Positions 52,126 to 60,604 of a stretch of DNA of 64,000 bases are shown piece after piece. The stretch lies in assembly GCA_963734125.1 (NCBI GenBank), contig CAVTGB010000086.1:1-64000 (forward strand). The letters are read 5' to 3'. Positions within the stretch are counted from its first letter, which is position 1, and each line of letters opens with the position of its first letter. The notes below the pieces were generated by a model. It did not search any database and was not told where the DNA came from. It saw only the letters and a list, made by a program, of their open reading frames with translations. Both the position numbers and the translations under genes were made by a program. This DNA is from DATARH01 sp963734125. Its GTDB lineage: Bacteria > Pseudomonadota > Alphaproteobacteria > ATCC43930 > CGMCC-115725.

Positions 52126-52851
52126 TTATGACAAATCCTCGATGATCGTGTAGCGCCCCTTGCCCCGCACAACCTGAGCAAACCCGCGGCTCTCGAAAAT
52201 CGAGAAGACCAGGATCGGGATGCGGTTCTCCCGCGCCAGCGAGATTGCCGAGGCATCCATCACCTGCAGGTCGCGCGCCAGGACCTCTCTGTAGTCGAGC
52301 CGCTCAAAGCGGTGCGCCCCGGGAACGCGCTGCGGGTCGGCGTCGTAAACGCCATCGACCTTGGTCGCCTTCAAGAGGGCATCGCAGCCCATTTCCGACG
52401 CGCGCAGCGCCGCCGCGGTATCGGTGGTGAAAAACGGATTGCCGGTTCCGGCGGCGAAGATCACCACCCGGCCCTTCTCCAGATGGCGGATCGCCCGCCG
52501 GCGGATATAGGGTTCGCACACCGCCTGCATCGAGATCGCCGACTGCACCCTCGTCGCGATGCCGCGGCGCTCGAGCTCGTTCTGCATCGCCAGCGAATTT
52601 ATGACGGTCGCCAGCATCCCCATGTAGTCGCCCGAGGCGCGTTCCATGCCGACCGCCGCCCCCGACAATCCGCGGAAGATATTGCCGCCGCCGATGACCA
52701 GGCACAATTCGACACCCAGATCGTGGACCGATCGAATTTCGCCGGCGATTCGCTCGATCATCGCCGGGTCGAGGCCGTAATCGCGCTCGCCCATCAAGGC
52801 TTCGCCCGACACTTTGAGGAGGACACGGCGATACTTGAGATCGGCTGGCAT
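52126..52851 (-). CDS. pyrH: UMP kinase PyrH
   Basis: A 241-residue hexameric UMP kinase of the amino acid kinase fold, making UDP for nucleotides and sugar carriers. YRRVLLKVSGEALMG near the N terminus, VIGGGNIFRG, GMLATVINSLAMQNELER, and FAAGTGNPFFTTDTAAALRASEMGCDALLKATKVDGVYD identify it. The ATG at 52851 is chosen by family length. It is usually preceded by rpsB and tsf; here hyuA lies upstream instead, so the rpsB-tsf pair has moved or is elsewhere. Confidence 0.96.
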   Translation of the reverse strand: MPADLKYRRVLLKVSGEALMGERDYGLDPAMIERIAGEIRSVHDLGVELCLVIGGGNIFRGLSGAAVGMERASGDYMGMLATVINSLAMQNELERRGIATRVQSAISMQAVCEPYIRRRAIRHLEKGRVVIFAAGTGNPFFTTDTAAALRASEMGCDALLKATKVDGVYDADPQRVPGAHRFERLDYREVLARDLQVMDASAISLARENRIPILVFSIFESRGFAQVVRGKGRYTIIEDLS

Positions 52852-53021
52852 TCGTCCTGGCCCGTCCGGCTCCGCTGCCCGTCCTGCGGATGCCCGCAGA
52901 CTACACCAAACTGCGCCCGGCGGGGCCATCCGATTTCGCGTCGACGATCAACTTACCGGCGTCTCCGCCCCGTTCCCGAGCCGGCCCGCCCCCCTGTCGC
53001 CCGTCCCCGGCACGGCCCCCG

Positions 53022-55109
53022 TCACCGCCCCGGCACCGCCCCCGGCACCGCCCCCGGCACCGCGATGTCCAGCCAGCCTTGGGCGGTGACCTTCGCCCGG
53101 TCGCCGGGGCGCAGCAGCACCGTCGTTGTCGGCGACTCGATGAGTGCCGGGCCGGCGATTACCTGGGCCGGGGCGAGCCTGTCGAAGCGATAGAGGGGCG
53201 CTGTGACCCAATCGTCGAGGTAGATCCGCCGCTCGCCGGCGGGCGGGGCGGGCGGCGCCGCGGGCAAGTCGGGCTCGTGCGGCAAATCCTCGAGGATGCC
53301 GGAAACGGCGACCCGGGCGTTGACGAGGACGCATTCCTGGTCGGGCATCGCATAGGTGTAGAGCGCCTCGTGGCCGCGGTGGAACAGCGCGACGATTTGC
53401 GGCAGCGGGTCGGCAACCGACCAGTCGACCGGATCGAGCGGCACGGTGATCTCGAACACCTGTTCGCCATAGCGCATGTCGACCGCGCGAGCAGTCTTCG
53501 TGGGCCCGGCGAAAGAGGCGCGCAGGCGGGCCAGTCCTTCGGCTTCCATGTCGGCGAAGAGCCGCTTCACCGCACCGCCGTCGAGAGTGCGAGCGTCGCC
53601 GATGTGGGTGCGGGCGACCTCGAAGCGAAGATCGGTCGCCAGCATGCCCCAGGCCGACAACACCGCGGCGAGGCGCGGCACGATGACCCGCTTCAGGCCG
53701 AGCTGGCGGGCGATCTCGGTGGCGTGCAGCCCGGCTGCGCCGCCGAAGGCAAAGAGCGCGAAGCGGCGCGGATCGACGCCGCGCCGCACCGAGACGAGCC
53801 GAACCCCTTCGGCCATCGTCGTGTTGACGATGCGATGGATGCCGCGCGCCGCGGCGAGGCGCTCGATGCCGAGCGCGGCGGCGATCCGGTCGACCGCGCT
53901 CGCGGCCGGGATGGGGTCAAGCGACCGAGCACCGCCGAGGAAATTCTCGGGGTCGAGGTAGCCGAGGACGAGATTGGCGTCGGTGACGGTCGCCTCAGTG
54001 CCACCCTGACCGTAGCAGGCGGGTCCGGGGACGGCGCCGGCGCTCTCCGGCCCGACATAGAGGATGCCGCCCGCATCGACCCGCGCGATCGAGCCGCCGC
54101 CGGCGCCGATCGAGGCGATATCGAGGGAATTGAGCGCGATCTGGTGGTCGCCCACCCGGCGGTTCATGACAAGCGCCGCCACGCCGTCGATGACGAGACT
54201 GATATCGGTCGAGGTGCCGCCCATGTCGAACGGGATCAGGTTTGGTTCGCCGAGGAGGCGGCCCGCGTAGACGCTGCCGGCGACCCCGCCGGCAGGTCCG
54301 GACAACACCCCGCCGGCGGCGAGCCGGCCCGCTTCGGCGATCGGCGCGACCCCGCCATGCGACTGGATGATGAGCGTGGGGCCCTGGTAGCCCGCCTCGT
54401 CCAGCCGCGCTTCGAGCCGCGTCAGGTAGCGCGACAATACCGGTCCGACATAGGCGTTGATGATCGTCGTCGAGACCCGCTCGAACTCCTTGATCTGCGG
54501 CAGGACCTCGGAGGACAGCGAGACGTAGACCCCCGAAAGCGCGCGTTCCAGCGCCGCGCGCGTTGCCGCTTCGTGGGCAGGATCGCGCCAGGCGTGCAGG
54601 TAGCAGACCGCGACCGCCTCGACCCGCTCTCGGCGCAACACCGCGATCGCGTTATCGAGCGAAGCCGGATCGAGCGGGGTATCGATGCGGCCATCGGCGC
54701 GGATCCGCTCGGTGACGCCGAGTCGCAGGTGCCGCGGCACAAGCTGCTCGGGCGGCGGCATGCGAAGATTGTAGCGGTCGTCCTTCAACCCCTCGCGCAT
54801 CTCGATAACGTCGCGGTGGCCCCCGGTGGTGAGGAGCGCAGTCTTGGCGCCCTTGCGCTCGAGGAGCGCATTGGTCGCAACCGTGGTGCCATGGACGATG
54901 CGCTCGGTCCGGCCGAGGAGGGCGCTGCGTTCGAGCCCGAACCGCCCGGCCAGCTGTTCGAGGCCATCGAGGACGCCGAGCGAGGGGTCGTCGGGGGTCG
55001 AGGGCACCTTCGCCAGCACCGTCGCCCCGCCCGCGTCGATCGCGACGAGGTCGGTAAACGTCCCCCCAACATCGATCCCGATCCGGTACACGGCCCCCAC
55101 GCGGTACAT
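53022..55109 (-). CDS. hydantoinase/oxoprolinase subunit A (HyuA-like)
   Basis: A 695-residue ATP-dependent hydantoinase A/oxoprolinase family protein, which opens hydantoin, 5-oxoproline or acetophenone-type substrates together with subunit B. The N terminus YRIGIDVGGTFTDLVAID is the ATP-binding actin-like start; HGTTVATNALLERKG, LIIQSHGGVAPI, FDMGGTSTDISLV and IGAGGGSIARVD follow. The ATG at 55109 is just after the palindromic repeat. The end AVPGAVPGAVPGR is encoded by a 12-base tandem repeat and is not family sequence. It follows hyuB by ten bases. The exact substrate is unknown. Confidence 0.9.
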   Translation of the reverse strand: MYRVGAVYRIGIDVGGTFTDLVAIDAGGATVLAKVPSTPDDPSLGVLDGLEQLAGRFGLERSALLGRTERIVHGTTVATNALLERKGAKTALLTTGGHRDVIEMREGLKDDRYNLRMPPPEQLVPRHLRLGVTERIRADGRIDTPLDPASLDNAIAVLRRERVEAVAVCYLHAWRDPAHEAATRAALERALSGVYVSLSSEVLPQIKEFERVSTTIINAYVGPVLSRYLTRLEARLDEAGYQGPTLIIQSHGGVAPIAEAGRLAAGGVLSGPAGGVAGSVYAGRLLGEPNLIPFDMGGTSTDISLVIDGVAALVMNRRVGDHQIALNSLDIASIGAGGGSIARVDAGGILYVGPESAGAVPGPACYGQGGTEATVTDANLVLGYLDPENFLGGARSLDPIPAASAVDRIAAALGIERLAAARGIHRIVNTTMAEGVRLVSVRRGVDPRRFALFAFGGAAGLHATEIARQLGLKRVIVPRLAAVLSAWGMLATDLRFEVARTHIGDARTLDGGAVKRLFADMEAEGLARLRASFAGPTKTARAVDMRYGEQVFEITVPLDPVDWSVADPLPQIVALFHRGHEALYTYAMPDQECVLVNARVAVSGILEDLPHEPDLPAAPPAPPAGERRIYLDDWVTAPLYRFDRLAPAQVIAGPALIESPTTTVLLRPGDRAKVTAQGWLDIAVPGAVPGAVPGR
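53025..53063. repeat. short tandem repeat (GGCACCGCCCCC)n at the hyuA 3' end
   Basis: About three near-exact copies of a 12-base unit GGCACCGCCCCC, with degenerate copies beyond 53025. In the hyuA frame each unit reads AVPG. The hyuA stop codon lies at the edge of the repeat; change of copy number keeps the frame but changes the tail. Confidence 0.8.
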
Positions 55110-55112
55110 TGG

Positions 55113-55158
55113 CCCCACCCTAGCCCTCCCCCGCAAGCGGCGGAGGGTTAGGGTGGGG
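55113..55158. repeat. palindromic repeat (CCCTAACCCTCCCCCGCAAGC family) between hyuA and hyuB
   Basis: CCCCACCCTAGCCCTCC is matched by the inverted GGAGGGTTAGGGTGGGG with one mismatch around CCCGCAAGCGGC. It covers the hyuB stop codon and reaches the hyuA leader; the hyuB tail NPHPNPPPLAGEG is its translation. A second copy of the family is inside cobB. Confidence 0.8.
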
Positions 55159-56880
55159 GTTCGTCACAAACCCTGTTTCGACATCGCGCACCAGCGCCGC
55201 CGGGTCGCGACGGGAGGGATCGCCCCAGCCGCCGCCGCCACCCGATTGGAGGACGAGGCGGTCGCCCGGACGGATTACAAGACCGGTCTCCTTGGTGCGG
55301 ATGGCGCGGGGCTCCATGTTGCCGGAATGGAGCGTATAGCAGTGCGTCGCGCCATCCTCGCCGCCGAGGATGCCGCAGGCGCCGTGCCGCACCCCTTCGC
55401 CCGCGGTGTTGCCGACCGCCGGTTCCTCGGTTTCGACGACCATCTCGACGATGCCGCCGGGACCGCCGCGAAACTCTCCGGCGCCGCCCGAATCGGGGCG
55501 GAACTCGTGGGTCTTGAAGAACAAGGGAAAGCGCACCTCGGTGACTTCGAGGCTACCGAATTTGATGCCGCCGGCCGAGTGCCATTCGCCGGCGCCGGGC
55601 CAGCCGTCACCCTTGGCCGAGGCGCCGCCGCCGGGCCGCCCCTGGAAGAAGTGCCAGAGGAACGGACGGTCCCTGCGCGGGTCCCGGCCCTGGATGGCGA
55701 TACGGAAGCGCCGTCCCCAGCCGGCCATCGCCCGCTCCGGGCAGGCCGGCGCCAGCGCCTTGACGATCGCCTCGATGATCTCCTGGCCGCAATGGCTGGT
55801 GCACAAGGTGAGCGGCAGGCCCTCGCTCGCCCACACCACGCTGCCGGGCCGGGCGACGAGCTCGATCGGCCGGAAGGTGCCGTCGTTCTTCGGTGTGTCG
55901 GGGTCGATCAAGAACGACAGCGCTACGACGACGGCCGAATAGGTGTTGGGGTAGGAGGAATTGACGAAGCTCCGCACTTCGTCGTGCGAATCCGAGAGGT
56001 CGATCCTAAGATCGCTGCCCGATTTGGTGACCGTGGCGCGGATGTGGATATCCTCGTTGCCGCGCCCGTCGTCGTCGAGCAGCGCTTCGCCCTTGTAGAC
56101 CCCGTCCGGCCACTGGGCGATGACCGCCCGGGTCTGACGCTCGGCGCCGTCGAGCACCGCCTCGATCGCCTGATGCGTCACCGCCCAGCCGAATTCCTGG
56201 GCGAGCGCGAGAAAACGCCGCTCCCCGGCATGTGCCGAGCCGGTCATCGCCGCCAGATCGCCCTGGAAATCGCGTGGGTGGCGCACATTGGTCGAGATCA
56301 TCTTGAGGACGTCGCGGCGGACCTCGCCCCGGTCGTAGAGCTTCAACGGCGTGATCCGGATGCCTTCCTGCCAGATATCGGTCGCCGCGGCGTTGTAGGC
56401 GCCGTGCGTCGCCCCGCCGATATCGCTCTGATGGGCGCGGTTGATCGACCAGAAGCGCGGCTCCTCACCCTCGACGCCATTTGGCTCGAAAATCGGCACG
56501 AAGGCGGTGAGGTCTGGCAGGTGGTTGCCGCCATGATAGGGGTCGTTGAGCAGGAACACATCGCCCGGGTGGATCTCGCCGCGGAAAAACTCGGTTACCG
56601 CGCGGGCGGCGAACGGGAGCGCGCCGACATGGATCGGCACGTGCTCGGCCTGGGCAATGAGCCGCCCGCCCAGATCGCAGATCGCGGTCGAGAAATCGCG
56701 GCTCGAATTGAGAATCTGTGAGTACGAGGTGCGCAGCATCGCTTCGCCCATCTCTTCGACGATGGCGCGCAGCCGGTGCTGGATCACCGAGACGACGACC
56801 GGATCGATCTGGGCAGACAATGCAGCAGCCTCCGCGCGCGGGTTTCCTCGGAAGATCGCCGGTTCGTCGGCAATTGTCAC
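55120..56880 (-). CDS. hydantoinase/oxoprolinase subunit B (HyuB-like)
   Basis: A 586-residue subunit B that pairs with HyuA in ATP-driven opening of hydantoin- or oxoproline-type rings. The GTG at 56880 overlaps the methyltransferase stop (GTGA); the longer open frame upstream lies within the methyltransferase gene. Blocks: IDPVVVSVIQHRLRAIVEEMGEAMLRTSYSQILNSSRDFSTAICD, FLLNDPYHGGNHLPDL, RAHQSDIGG, VNSSYPNTYSAVVVALSFLI and GGGGGWGDPSRRDPA near the end. The last 14 residues are translated palindromic repeat. Subunit A follows. Confidence 0.9.
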   Translation of the reverse strand: MTIADEPAIFRGNPRAEAAALSAQIDPVVVSVIQHRLRAIVEEMGEAMLRTSYSQILNSSRDFSTAICDLGGRLIAQAEHVPIHVGALPFAARAVTEFFRGEIHPGDVFLLNDPYHGGNHLPDLTAFVPIFEPNGVEGEEPRFWSINRAHQSDIGGATHGAYNAAATDIWQEGIRITPLKLYDRGEVRRDVLKMISTNVRHPRDFQGDLAAMTGSAHAGERRFLALAQEFGWAVTHQAIEAVLDGAERQTRAVIAQWPDGVYKGEALLDDDGRGNEDIHIRATVTKSGSDLRIDLSDSHDEVRSFVNSSYPNTYSAVVVALSFLIDPDTPKNDGTFRPIELVARPGSVVWASEGLPLTLCTSHCGQEIIEAIVKALAPACPERAMAGWGRRFRIAIQGRDPRRDRPFLWHFFQGRPGGGASAKGDGWPGAGEWHSAGGIKFGSLEVTEVRFPLFFKTHEFRPDSGGAGEFRGGPGGIVEMVVETEEPAVGNTAGEGVRHGACGILGGEDGATHCYTLHSGNMEPRAIRTKETGLVIRPGDRLVLQSGGGGGWGDPSRRDPAALVRDVETGFVTNPHPNPPPLAGEG

Positions 56881-57818
56881 GGCGCGCCGCCGGCGGCCTG
56901 ATCCCGCTGCGGCTTTTTGAGGAGGAGGGTGAAGCCGGCGATCGTCAGCTCGGCGTCCGAGCGCGCCTGGAATTCGCGGCTTAGCGCCGGCCGCGGTGTC
57001 GGCAATGCGGTCCAGCGCAGGATCTGCGTCGTCGACACAATAAAACCCGCCGCTTCGGTGAGGCGGCAAATCTGTGAAGCGGACAGGCGGTTGGTGTAGA
57101 ACCCGCTGCGCGAAACTACGCTCGACTCCCAGAAGCGGTGGGAGAAGCGCAAGTTATTGAGGGCGCCTCCGAGGTGGTCGCGCAGGTCGATCATGTGCGA
57201 GGCGGCACCGCCCGGCCGCAGCACGCGAAAGCTCTCAGCCAGGAAGCGCTCGAATTGGCCGAGCGGGATGTGCTCGAGCACGGCCTGCGAGAACACGAAA
57301 TCGATCGACGCGTCGGGGATTTCGACAAAGGCCGCCACGCCATCGGTCCGGTAGACCGCGCCCGATGCCGCCAATACCGAAGCGATGCCGCCCGGCGGCG
57401 CCAGCACCGGGGGCACGAGCCCGTGGCGGGCGATACACTCGAGGACGGCGCGGTAATGTGCCGGGTCGTCGACCGCAAACCGGCCGACATCGATGAGCCA
57501 GCTCTGTTCGGCGCCGTGGGCCTTGGCCCAGAGTGCGCCTGCAATACTGTCGCCCGGCCCGATCTCGACAATGCGGCGCAATGGCGCGGTGGCGAGCGCT
57601 CGGTAATGCGAGAGGTGCACGAGAAGATTCGCGCCGCGCCGCTCGACGTCATCGGCAAGGCGGCCGTGGCGAAACACCCCGATGCGCCGCCACCAGGAAT
57701 GCGGCACCGGCAGCCGGGTCAACACCATCTTGAGGATGATCTTCGCCCACCACGGCAGGGCCGCGCCGTCCCGCTGCCCCGCGGCGAGCATCACCGTATC
57801 GGCCGGCTCAAGGATCAC
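56877..57818 (-). CDS. class I SAM-dependent methyltransferase, translationally coupled to hyuB
   Basis: A 313-residue methyltransferase of the type 11 group. Motif I is VEIGPGDS (about 84-91), followed by the acidic WLIDVGRF and FDFVFSQAVLEHIPLGQFERFLAE with the post-motif IV His, and FRVLRPGGAASHMIDLRDHLGG. The N-terminal 75 residues include a basic/hydrophobic helix (WWAKIILKMVLTRLPVP). Such proteins often act in glycan or small-molecule methylation. The stop overlaps the hyuB start, so the three genes form one unit. The ATG at 57818 leaves only 32 bases to the divergent cobB; a later ATG (57791) is possible. Confidence 0.8.
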   Translation of the reverse strand: MILEPADTVMLAAGQRDGAALPWWAKIILKMVLTRLPVPHSWWRRIGVFRHGRLADDVERRGANLLVHLSHYRALATAPLRRIVEIGPGDSIAGALWAKAHGAEQSWLIDVGRFAVDDPAHYRAVLECIARHGLVPPVLAPPGGIASVLAASGAVYRTDGVAAFVEIPDASIDFVFSQAVLEHIPLGQFERFLAESFRVLRPGGAASHMIDLRDHLGGALNNLRFSHRFWESSVVSRSGFYTNRLSASQICRLTEAAGFIVSTTQILRWTALPTPRPALSREFQARSDAELTIAGFTLLLKKPQRDQAAGGAP

Positions 57819-57850
57819 TCAAACGCTCACGCATCAAGTATGTTTAATGG

Positions 57851-59227
57851 ATGACCGCATCGGCGCCCGCTGACAACCCCGCCCGTGGCCGCGGCCTCAT
57901 TCTCGCCGCGCCCGCTTCGGGCAGCGGCAAGACGCTGGTGACGGCGGGGCTCTTGCGGCTGTTGCGCGAGCGCGGGATGCGCGTCGCCGCCGCCAAGGCC
58001 GGGCCCGACTATATCGACCCGACCTTTCATGCCGCGGCGACAGGCGGCGCCTCGATCAATCTCGATCCCTGGGCGATGCGGCCGGCCACACTCGCCGGGC
58101 TCGTCGGCGGTCTCGAAGCGGATGCCGACATCGTGCTGTGCGAAGGCGTGATGGGGCTGTTCGACGGCGCCGGTCCCGACGGGGAGAGCGGCTCGACTGC
58201 GGCCTTAGCGCGGATCACCGGCTGGCCCGTCGTCCTCATTGTCGACGCGCGCCGGCAGGGCGCTTCGGTCGCCGCGCTCATCGCCGGGTTCGCCCAGCAC
58301 GACCCCTTGGTGCCGCTCGCCGGGGTCATCTTCAACCGGGTCGCGGGGCCGCCCCACCGCGCCGTGCTCGAGGCGGCGGTGGCGCGCCACCTGCCCGACA
58401 TCGCCGCTCTCGGCGCGCTGCCGCGCTGTCCGGATCTAGGGCTGCCCGAACGCCATCTCGGCCTCGTTCCGGCGGGCGAGGCGGCGGCGGCCGAAGCCGT
58501 CATCGCTAGCGCCGCGTTGGCGGCCGCCGCTAATCTCGACATCGACCGCCTGCTCGCGCTCGCGCGGTCCGCATACCCCCGCCCTAACCCTCCCCCGCAA
58601 GCAGGGGAGGGGACAGCCTCGCCGCTGGCGCCGCTCGGGCAGCGGATCGCCGTCGCGCGCGACGATGCCTTTCTCTTCGCCTATCCGGCGGTTCTTGAGG
58701 GCTGGCGCCGGCAGGGCGCTGCGCTCACGTTTTTTTCCCCGCTCGCCGACGAGGCGCCGGACCCGGCGGCGGACGCCATCTACCTGCCGGGCGGCTACCC
58801 CGAACTGCATGGCGGCCGGCTCGCCGCGGCGGAGTGCTTTATCGTGGCGCTGCAGCGAAAAGCGGCGTCCGGCGCGGCGGTCTACGGCGAGTGCGGCGGC
58901 TATATGGCGCTGGGCGAGAGCCTGACCGACGGCGCCGGCCGTACCCACCGGATGGCGGGGCTGCTCCCGCTCGCGACCAGTTTCGCCAGGCGCGGGCTGC
59001 ATCTCGGCTATCGCGCCGCGACCCTCCTCGGCGCCGGTCCGCTCGGACCCGAGGGCGCGCGGTTTCGTGGGCATGAGTTCCATTACGCGACGACAATTGC
59101 CGCCGGCGCCGCCGCGCCGCTGTTCGCGCTGGCCGATGCCTGCGGCAACGATCTGGGCGCCGGCGGGCTGCGGTGCGGCTCGGTGATGGGGTCGTTCATC
59201 CATCTGATCGACCGCGCTGATGATTGA
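57851..59227 (+). CDS. cobB: cobyrinate a,c-diamide synthase CobB/CbiA with in-frame repeat insertion
   Basis: A 458-residue two-domain enzyme that amidates the a and c carboxyls of cobyrinate using ATP and glutamine in cobalamin synthesis. The N-terminal domain has the P-loop APASGSGKT (20-28), AKAGPDYIDPTFH and LCEGVMGLFDG. The C-terminal glutamine amidotransferase domain has IYLPGGYPELHGG, nucleophile Cys348 in YGECGGYMALG and His in FRGHEFHYA. Between the domains, about residues 241-258 (YPRPNPPPQAGEG) are translated palindromic repeat. No other cob genes are near. The start ATG has no clear ribosome site. Confidence 0.93.
   Translation: MTASAPADNPARGRGLILAAPASGSGKTLVTAGLLRLLRERGMRVAAAKAGPDYIDPTFHAAATGGASINLDPWAMRPATLAGLVGGLEADADIVLCEGVMGLFDGAGPDGESGSTAALARITGWPVVLIVDARRQGASVAALIAGFAQHDPLVPLAGVIFNRVAGPPHRAVLEAAVARHLPDIAALGALPRCPDLGLPERHLGLVPAGEAAAAEAVIASAALAAAANLDIDRLLALARSAYPRPNPPPQAGEGTASPLAPLGQRIAVARDDAFLFAYPAVLEGWRRQGAALTFFSPLADEAPDPAADAIYLPGGYPELHGGRLAAAECFIVALQRKAASGAAVYGECGGYMALGESLTDGAGRTHRMAGLLPLATSFARRGLHLGYRAATLLGAGPLGPEGARFRGHEFHYATTIAAGAAAPLFALADACGNDLGAGGLRCGSVMGSFIHLIDRADD
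58582..58612. repeat. palindromic repeat inside cobB
   Basis: CCCTCCCCC and GGGGAGGGG flank GCAAGCA; CCCTAA precedes, as in the copy between hyuA and hyuB. It sits in the linker between the two domains of CobB, and its length keeps the frame open. Confidence 0.8.
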
Positions 59228-59252
59228 AGCCGCCGGCATGCCGTCCGCCAGC

Positions 59253-59738
59253 TCATCGGCCCGCGCCCGGCTCCCAGCGAAAGACCTGTTCGCCGCCGGC
59301 CGATACGGTTTGGCGGAAGCCGAATTTTTCGAGGCGAGCTGCCGTGTCGAACCGATTGAGTGGCGGCACGATGATGGTTATCGGCACGAGGCGTGCCTGC
59401 ACCTTCGCGATCAGGGCGCGGAAGATACCCCGGCCGCGATGTTCGGGAGCGACGCCGGCATAACGCAGATCGAAAATTTCGTGCTCGGCGTAATGTCGCT
59501 CGAGCACCTCCGGGTCGACCAGAACGAACCCGATGATGCGCGCCTCTTCGTCCAGCGCGACCCAGGACTCCCCAACCCGCCCGCAATTGCGGATGAGGGC
59601 GTAGAGCGCTTCTTCGCGCTCGAGCGTGTCGGCGAGGAGCGGGATTTCGGGCGCGAGGCGCAGCAGGAGGGTGTGAATATCGGGGGCATCCTCGACCGCG
59701 GCCGGGCGATAGGCGATCCCAGTCGATGCGTCCGCCAC
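59253..59738 (-). CDS. GNAT family N-acetyltransferase downstream of a ugp-type importer
   Basis: A 161-residue acetyl-CoA-dependent acetyltransferase. The acetyl-CoA loop is VAPEHRGRGIFRALI (about 93-107), with strand FDLRYAGV before it, and IIGFVLVDPEV and AARLEKFGFRQT fit the fold. It begins one base after the ugpE-like stop, so it is co-transcribed with the importer and occupies the place where ugpC (ATPase) normally sits. The acetyl acceptor is unknown; acetylation of an imported sugar or amine is conceivable but only a guess. It is convergent with cobB. Confidence 0.85.
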   Translation of the reverse strand: MADASTGIAYRPAAVEDAPDIHTLLLRLAPEIPLLADTLEREEALYALIRNCGRVGESWVALDEEARIIGFVLVDPEVLERHYAEHEIFDLRYAGVAPEHRGRGIFRALIAKVQARLVPITIIVPPLNRFDTAARLEKFGFRQTVSAGGEQVFRWEPGAGR

Positions 59739-59739
59739 G

Positions 59740-60585
59740 CTATTTCTCCGGGTCGATGAGGCCGCGCACGAACCAGCGCTGCATCAACAGCACCACAGCG
59801 ACCGGCGGCATGATCGCCAAGAGCGCGGTCGCCATCACGATCTGCCATTCGGTCTGGGTGTCGCCATTGCCGATCATCTGGCGGATGCCGATGACAATCG
59901 TCGTCATCCCCGGACTGTTGGTAATGAGGAGCGGCCACAAATACTGGTTCCAGCCATAGATGAAGAGGATCACGAACAGCGCGGCGATATTGGTGCGCGA
60001 CAGCGGGATCACCATTTCAACAAGGAACCGCCACGGCCCGGCGCCATCGATCTTGGCGGCCTCGACCAATTCGTCGGGAATTGTCAGAAAGAACTGGCGG
60101 AACAACAAGGTCGCCGTCGCCGAGGCGATCAGCGGCAGAGTGAGGCCGGCGTAGGTATCGATCAGCGACAGATCGGCGGCGATCTTATAGGTCGGGATGA
60201 TGCGGACCTCGACCGGCAGCATCAGCGTGACGAAGATCGCCCAGAAGCAGAGCCGGCGTAAGGGAAAGCGAAAGAACACGACAGCATAGGCCGAAGGCAG
60301 CGAGATCACGATCTTGCCGATGGCGATGACGAGCGCCATCACCAGACTGTTCAACAGCATCACCGTGACCGGCTCGCCGCTGGTCTTGGCGGTGCCGGCG
60401 GTCAGCGCCTCGGCGAAATTCGCGACGAGTCGGGTCCCCGGCACGAGCGTCATCGGCGCCTCGAGGATGTCGGGCAATTCGTGGCTCGATGCGACAAAGG
60501 CGACGTAGATCGGGAACAGCACCAACAGGAGGCCGGCGATCAGCACGGCATGGGGGATCCATGCCGTGTGCCGCGCGGTTACCAT
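59740..60585 (-). CDS. ugpE: carbohydrate ABC transporter permease (UgpE-like)
   Basis: A 281-residue permease of the sugar/glycerol-3-phosphate (CUT1) importer class. Helices start with AVLIAGLLLVLFPIYVAFVASSH; the family segment MLLNSLVMALVIAIGKIVISLPSAYAVVFF and the EAA loop DELVEAAKIDGAGPWRFLVEMVIPL (about 185-209) are clear, then FIYGWNQYLWPLLI. The sequence fits UgpE (glycerophosphodiester/sn-glycerol-3-phosphate uptake) well, yet sugar-specific homologues look alike. It begins 19 bases after ugpA. No ATPase gene follows. Confidence 0.88.
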   Translation of the reverse strand: MVTARHTAWIPHAVLIAGLLLVLFPIYVAFVASSHELPDILEAPMTLVPGTRLVANFAEALTAGTAKTSGEPVTVMLLNSLVMALVIAIGKIVISLPSAYAVVFFRFPLRRLCFWAIFVTLMLPVEVRIIPTYKIAADLSLIDTYAGLTLPLIASATATLLFRQFFLTIPDELVEAAKIDGAGPWRFLVEMVIPLSRTNIAALFVILFIYGWNQYLWPLLITNSPGMTTIVIGIRQMIGNGDTQTEWQIVMATALLAIMPPVAVVLLMQRWFVRGLIDPEK

Positions 60586-60604
60586 CGTCGTGTCCGGGGC
60601 GCGC

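Noticed and set aside
52890..56721. Very long plus-strand open frames opposite hyuA and hyuB (753 and 631 codons)
   Set aside because: Antisense shadows of well-conserved hydantoinase genes with Gly/Arg/Asp-rich composition.
1246..58612. Palindromic repeats as a CRISPR array or insertion sequences
   Set aside because: Single scattered copies of different families, no regular spacers, no cas or transposase genes.
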